A stretch of 64,000 bases of DNA from Natranaeroarchaeum sp042663585 (GTDB lineage Archaea; Halobacteriota; Halobacteria; Halobacteriales; Natronoarchaeaceae). Below the pieces are notes generated by a model, which worked only from the letters and a program-made list of their open reading frames with translations, was not told the DNA's origin and did not search any database. Made by a program: the position numbers and the translations under genes. The DNA is taken from the NCBI RefSeq assembly GCF_042663585.1, contig NZ_JBHTAN010000006.1, positions 1,860,001 to 1,924,000 of the forward strand, read 5' to 3'. Each line of letters opens with the position of its first letter. Within the stretch, counting starts at the first letter, position 1. Of the stretch, positions 60,821 to 64,000 are shown piece by piece.

Positions 60821-61258
60821 CTACCGCTCGTCGCTATCCAGCACGCGGATCTGGTCGCCTCGAACGGTCACCGGAATCGGAACCGTCGCCTCGTAGAGTT
60901 CGACCGTCACCTGGTCCTTCCCCTCGTCGATCCGCTGGACCTGTGCTTTCTCGCCTTTGAACGGCCCGGCGATGAGTTCGACGATGTCTCCTTCGGCGAT
61001 CCCTTCGACGTCCGGCGTCGGCGAGAGGAAGTGTTCGACCTCCGAGACGCCGCTCTCGCCCGGGACGATACTGCGGGCGTGTGGGATCTCGTCGAGGACG
61101 CGCGAGAGGACGGCGTCGTCGTCCGCCTCGACCATCACGTAACTGGTCAGCGAGTCAGGTGCTAGCGCGGCGTGGATGTCGTCCTCCTCGCGGGTCATGA
61201 TCATGTCCGCGACGGTGCGTTCCTGGCTTGCGGTCGTTTTGACTGCATAGATTCCCAT
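60821..61258 (-). CDS. spt5: Transcription elongation factor Spt5
   Basis: 145 aa. NGN domain (about 1-85: GIYAVKTTASQERTVADMI, SYVMVEADDDAV) and a KOW domain (about 90-140: GDIVELIAGPFKGEKAQVQRI). Binds the RNA polymerase clamp as a processivity factor and couples transcription and translation. 6-bp gap to secE, the usual secE-spt5 pair of archaea. The 175 bp downstream hold no gene; a repeated ACAGAACCGT there is of unknown meaning. Confidence 0.95.
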   Translation of the reverse strand: MGIYAVKTTASQERTVADMIMTREEDDIHAALAPDSLTSYVMVEADDDAVLSRVLDEIPHARSIVPGESGVSEVEHFLSPTPDVEGIAEGDIVELIAGPFKGEKAQVQRIDEGKDQVTVELYEATVPIPVTVRGDQIRVLDSDER

Positions 61259-61264
61259 CCGGGA

Positions 61265-61477
61265 TCACGCTCCGATGAGGGCTGCTGCAAGGAAGAAGCC
61301 GCCCTCGTACGGCGGCACCAGGTGCAGCATTATCGCGGCAATGAGGAAGCCGATGAGTCCGACGACGAGGATGCCGGCACCGGCGATCTTGGCGACCTGT
61401 GAGAACTCGTCCCACCCCGGCGTACTGGCCATCTTGAGGACCCGTACGTACGATGTGAGATCTAGAGGGACGTCCAT
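61265..61477 (-). CDS. secE: Protein translocase SecE/Sec61-gamma subunit
   Basis: 70 aa: MDVPLDLTSYVRVLKMASTP, then an amphipathic helix WDEFSQVAKIAGAG and one transmembrane helix (about 38-60). This is the Sec61-gamma form that clamps SecY. It precedes spt5 in the same operon. Confidence 0.93.
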   Translation of the reverse strand: MDVPLDLTSYVRVLKMASTPGWDEFSQVAKIAGAGILVVGLIGFLIAAIMLHLVPPYEGGFFLAAALIGA

Positions 61478-61576
61478 GGTTATGTGGCATCTAGCAGAGG
61501 GGCCTTTTTCTATCTTTCTACCCGTCGATGACGTGTTCCGGAATCGAAATATCAGCTCTCGGACTCGCGCTGCTCG

Positions 61577-63145
61577 TCACTGGTCTCGGCGTGAGTCGTT
61601 CGAGCGGTCATCGGGAGTGCCGTAGCCGCCACCACCCGGTGTCCGGATAGTCACCGTCGTTCCGGCGGAGAGCGAGCGGGTGGTCTTGGCAGGTACCGGT
61701 TCGCCGTCGATCAGGTTCTCGCCCGTCGCCCCAGGCTTGCCGCCGGCCACTCCTGCGGGTGCGACCGACCGACGTTCGGTAAGTAGCGAGACTGTGGCGT
61801 CGGTGAGAAGTCGGATGGACCGCTCGACGCCCCAGCCACCGCGGTACTGCCCCTCGCCGCCGCTGTCCGGACGGAGGCGATACCGCTCGACGCGCAGCGG
61901 ATACTCCGTCTCGATCGACTCGACCGGCGTGTTTAGCGTGTTCGTCATGCCGACCTGCCGCCCGTCGATCCCGTCGGCGTCGGGCAGTGCACCGCCGCCA
62001 CCCCCGATCGTCTCGTAGTAGGTGAACTCGTCTGACCCGACGACGAGGTTGTTCATCGTCCCCTGTCCGTGGGCCGGGACCCGGTCGGGGACGGCGTCGG
62101 TGAAGGCGGCGAAGACGACGTCGGTGACGCGCTGGCTCGTCTCGACGTTCCCGCCGACCACGGCCGCGGGCGGGGTCGGATTCAGCAACGTCCCCTCCGG
62201 AACGCTGATCGAGAGCGGATCGTAACAGCCACCGTTTGCGGGGATTTCCGGATCAGTGAGACAGCGGACGACGAAGTAGACTGCGCTCTTCGCGACTGCA
62301 AGCGGGGCGTTGACGTTGCCGCCGACCTGTGGATCGGTCCCCCTGAAATCGACCGAGAGCGACTCGCCATCGACCGTGACAGCCGCCTCGATCCGGATCT
62401 CTTCGTCGGTCTGGCCATCCCCCTCTAGCACGTCCGTAGCGTGGTAGGTGCCGTCAGGGAGCGACCCGATCTCTTCTGCCATCCGACGGCGAGAGTACTC
62501 CTGTACTGCGGCGAAGCCGTCCCAGAGCCGGTCGACGCCGTACTCGGAGGCCAGATCCGCGACGCGCTCGGCCGCCCGGTCGTTTGCTGCTCGCTGGGCG
62601 CGCAGGTCGGCCCGGCGCTCGTCCGGGTTTCTGACGTTCGACAACAGGAGGGCGCGAACCTCCTCGCGTGGGTCGCCACCGTCGACGAGTCGGGTCGGCG
62701 GGATCCGTAATCCTTCCTGTACGATCTCTGTTGCCCCGGCGGGCATGCTACCGGGAGACATCCCACCGACGTCGGCGTGATGGGCGCGGGAGACACCGTA
62801 GGCGATGATCGACCCCTCGACCGTGATCGGTGAGACCATCGTCACGTCCGGCAGGTGGGTGCCGCCCGCATAGGGATCGTTGAGAACGAAGACGTCTCCG
62901 GGCGCTGGATCCCGGTCGAGCACGGCCTCGACGGCCTCGGGCATCGCGCCGAGGTGGACCGGGATATGTTCGGCCTGGGCGACCAGTCGACCGGCCGCGT
63001 CGAACAGCGCCGTCGAGCAGTCCCGGCGCTCCTTGATGTTCGGCGAGTAGGCGCTCCGGATCAGCAGTTCGCCCATCTCCTCGGCGACGCCCTCTAGCTG
63101 GTTCCGGAGAATCTCCAGCGAGACGGGATCGAACGACTCAGGCAT
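61577..63145 (-). CDS. hyuB: Hydantoinase B / oxoprolinase beta-type subunit
   Basis: 522 aa from MPESFDPVSLEILRNQLEG. HyuB motifs: RDCSTALFDAAGRLVAQAEHIPVHLGAMPEAV, DVFVLNDPYAGGTHLPDVTMV, and Gly-rich C-terminal TVTIRTPGGGGYGTPDDR. Forms an ATP-dependent N-methylhydantoinase/5-oxoprolinase-like complex with HyuA. Substrate unknown. Overlaps the hyuA stop by 8 nt, so co-translated. Confidence 0.93.
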   Translation of the reverse strand: MPESFDPVSLEILRNQLEGVAEEMGELLIRSAYSPNIKERRDCSTALFDAAGRLVAQAEHIPVHLGAMPEAVEAVLDRDPAPGDVFVLNDPYAGGTHLPDVTMVSPITVEGSIIAYGVSRAHHADVGGMSPGSMPAGATEIVQEGLRIPPTRLVDGGDPREEVRALLLSNVRNPDERRADLRAQRAANDRAAERVADLASEYGVDRLWDGFAAVQEYSRRRMAEEIGSLPDGTYHATDVLEGDGQTDEEIRIEAAVTVDGESLSVDFRGTDPQVGGNVNAPLAVAKSAVYFVVRCLTDPEIPANGGCYDPLSISVPEGTLLNPTPPAAVVGGNVETSQRVTDVVFAAFTDAVPDRVPAHGQGTMNNLVVGSDEFTYYETIGGGGGALPDADGIDGRQVGMTNTLNTPVESIETEYPLRVERYRLRPDSGGEGQYRGGWGVERSIRLLTDATVSLLTERRSVAPAGVAGGKPGATGENLIDGEPVPAKTTRSLSAGTTVTIRTPGGGGYGTPDDRSNDSRRDQ

Positions 63146-64000
63146 CGGTCTCACCTCGTTCCAGAACGAGCGCTCCGTCGCGTTCGACAGTTCCGGTCCA
63201 CGCCGGGGGGACCACGATGGTGCTTTCCGCACCCTCAACGATTCTGGGCCCGGGGAGTTCGGTGCCCGGGGGGATCGCTTCCCGGTCGTACACCGGCGTT
63301 CTGTGGAACTCGCCGCCGAAGCGGGTCTCGCGCTCGCCGGTCCGCGGCTCTCCTGCCGGTTCGTACGCCACGGTCAGCGGCGACTCGCGGATCGTCGCCG
63401 TCGCCCGGAGATTGACCAGTTCGACCGGTTCGTCCATCCGGTAGCCGTGGGCCTGCTCGTGAGCAGCGTGGAATCCACCTTCGAGCGCTGCGGGATCGAC
63501 GGCATCCGCTCCGCTAGCGATCTCCACGGCAAGTTCGTAGCTCTGCCCGGTGTACCGGAGATCCGCGGCGTACTCGACCGCTGCGGCGTCCGGGTCGCTC
63601 GCCGATGCCAGCACGTCCGCGCGCAGGTCATCGAGAATCGACCCCGCCGTGGACGGATCCAGCGTATCCAGCCGTTCACGATGAGTGCGGACGGCATCGT
63701 GTTTCTCGTCGGCCGCAAGCAGTCCGTACGCCGAGAGCACGCCACACGCCCGCGGGACGACCACCGTGTCGATGTCGAGTCGGTCGGCCAGCGCGGCGGC
63801 GTGCATCGGTCCCGCGCCGCCAAAGGCTACCAGCCCGAACGAGCGGGGATCGTGCCCGCGCTCGACCGTCACCGAGCGGATCGGTCGGCTCATACTGGCG
63901 TTTGCGACCTCGTAGACGCCCTCCGCCGCCGCGAGTGCGTCGTCCATCCCGGCCTCGTCCGCGAGCCGTGAGAGTGCGTCTACTGCGGCCTCACGATCGA
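63138..64000 (-). CDS. hyuA: Hydantoinase A / oxoprolinase alpha-type subunit (partial)
   Basis: C-terminal portion of at least 287 codons; the reading frame stays open to the window edge at 64000, so the start lies outside. FGLVAFGGAGPMHAAALADRL and VVVPRACGVLSAYGLL are the conserved HyuA actin-like fold blocks. The N-terminal nucleotide-binding part is not in view. Pairs with hyuB. Confidence 0.92.
   Translation of the reverse strand, partial: DREAAVDALSRLADEAGMDDALAAAEGVYEVANASMSRPIRSVTVERGHDPRSFGLVAFGGAGPMHAAALADRLDIDTVVVPRACGVLSAYGLLAADEKHDAVRTHRERLDTLDPSTAGSILDDLRADVLASASDPDAAAVEYAADLRYTGQSYELAVEIASGADAVDPAALEGGFHAAHEQAHGYRMDEPVELVNLRATATIRESPLTVAYEPAGEPRTGERETRFGGEFHRTPVYDREAIPPGTELPGPRIVEGAESTIVVPPAWTGTVERDGALVLERGETDA

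Overview
The window is chromosomal DNA from a halophilic archaeon (class Halobacteria). The evidence is high GC, very acidic proteins, many haloarchaea-only DUF families (5787, 5788, 5789, 5791, 5797, HVO_0758 zinc finger), archaeal information-processing genes (TFB, Spt5, SecE, NreA, RNase HI, PolX), CetZ, Tat-type lipoproteins and retinal-protein genes. Many starts are leaderless, with a TATA-like box 23-35 nt upstream. I cannot assign a genus. No rRNA, convincing tRNA or CRISPR array was seen. Family assignments come from motifs read in the translations, not from searches.

Layout. 1-3173: an ABC exporter (CARDB-type surface protein, ATPase, MacB/FtsX permease). 3175-9029: small haloarchaeal proteins, a DUF4397 lipoprotein, DUF5787, a PUA protein, a NYN-domain protein and HtpX. 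9242-14121: a tight lysine (DAP) operon dapA-dapB-dapD-lysA-M20 peptidase, without dapF. 14201-18160: a SIMPL lipoprotein, then divergent purB and a PurN-PurH fusion. 18437-26696: histidine kinase, Nudix, glycosyltransferase, aldo/keto reductase, DHH phosphoesterase, SDR and small proteins. 26745-32962: a type IV pilus-like ATPase/membrane-platform pair, with a coiled-coil protein and a small membrane-anchored protein on the minus strand, divergent from CetZ. 32996-43022: AP-superfamily phosphatase, pyrophosphatase, PadR regulator, rnhA operon, TFB, NreA, DUF302, CPBP protease and a membrane/zinc protein. 43019-53592: Mut7-C nuclease, PolX, rhomboid protease, endonuclease V, SDR, HAD, ArsA/Get3, aminotransferase, CinA, DUF457 and PHP proteins.

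53644-60303 is the most distinctive part: a retinal-protein cluster of blh (beta-carotene cleavage), a halorhodopsin chloride pump, a Bat-type regulator and a carotenoid lycopene cyclase. Two near-consensus Bat boxes (ACCnnACTAGTTnGG type) lie upstream of hop and at the bat/crtY junction. A TnpB-only IS200/IS605 element with matched terminal hairpins, carrying a tnpB broken by a 1-nt deletion, sits in the hop-bat divergent intergenic region. Together the genes would make lycopene into beta-carotene (CrtY), cleave it to retinal (Blh), load it into halorhodopsin, and control the set through Bat.

60346-64000: a zinc-finger protein, the spt5-secE pair and a hydantoinase B/A pair, the last cut by the window edge.
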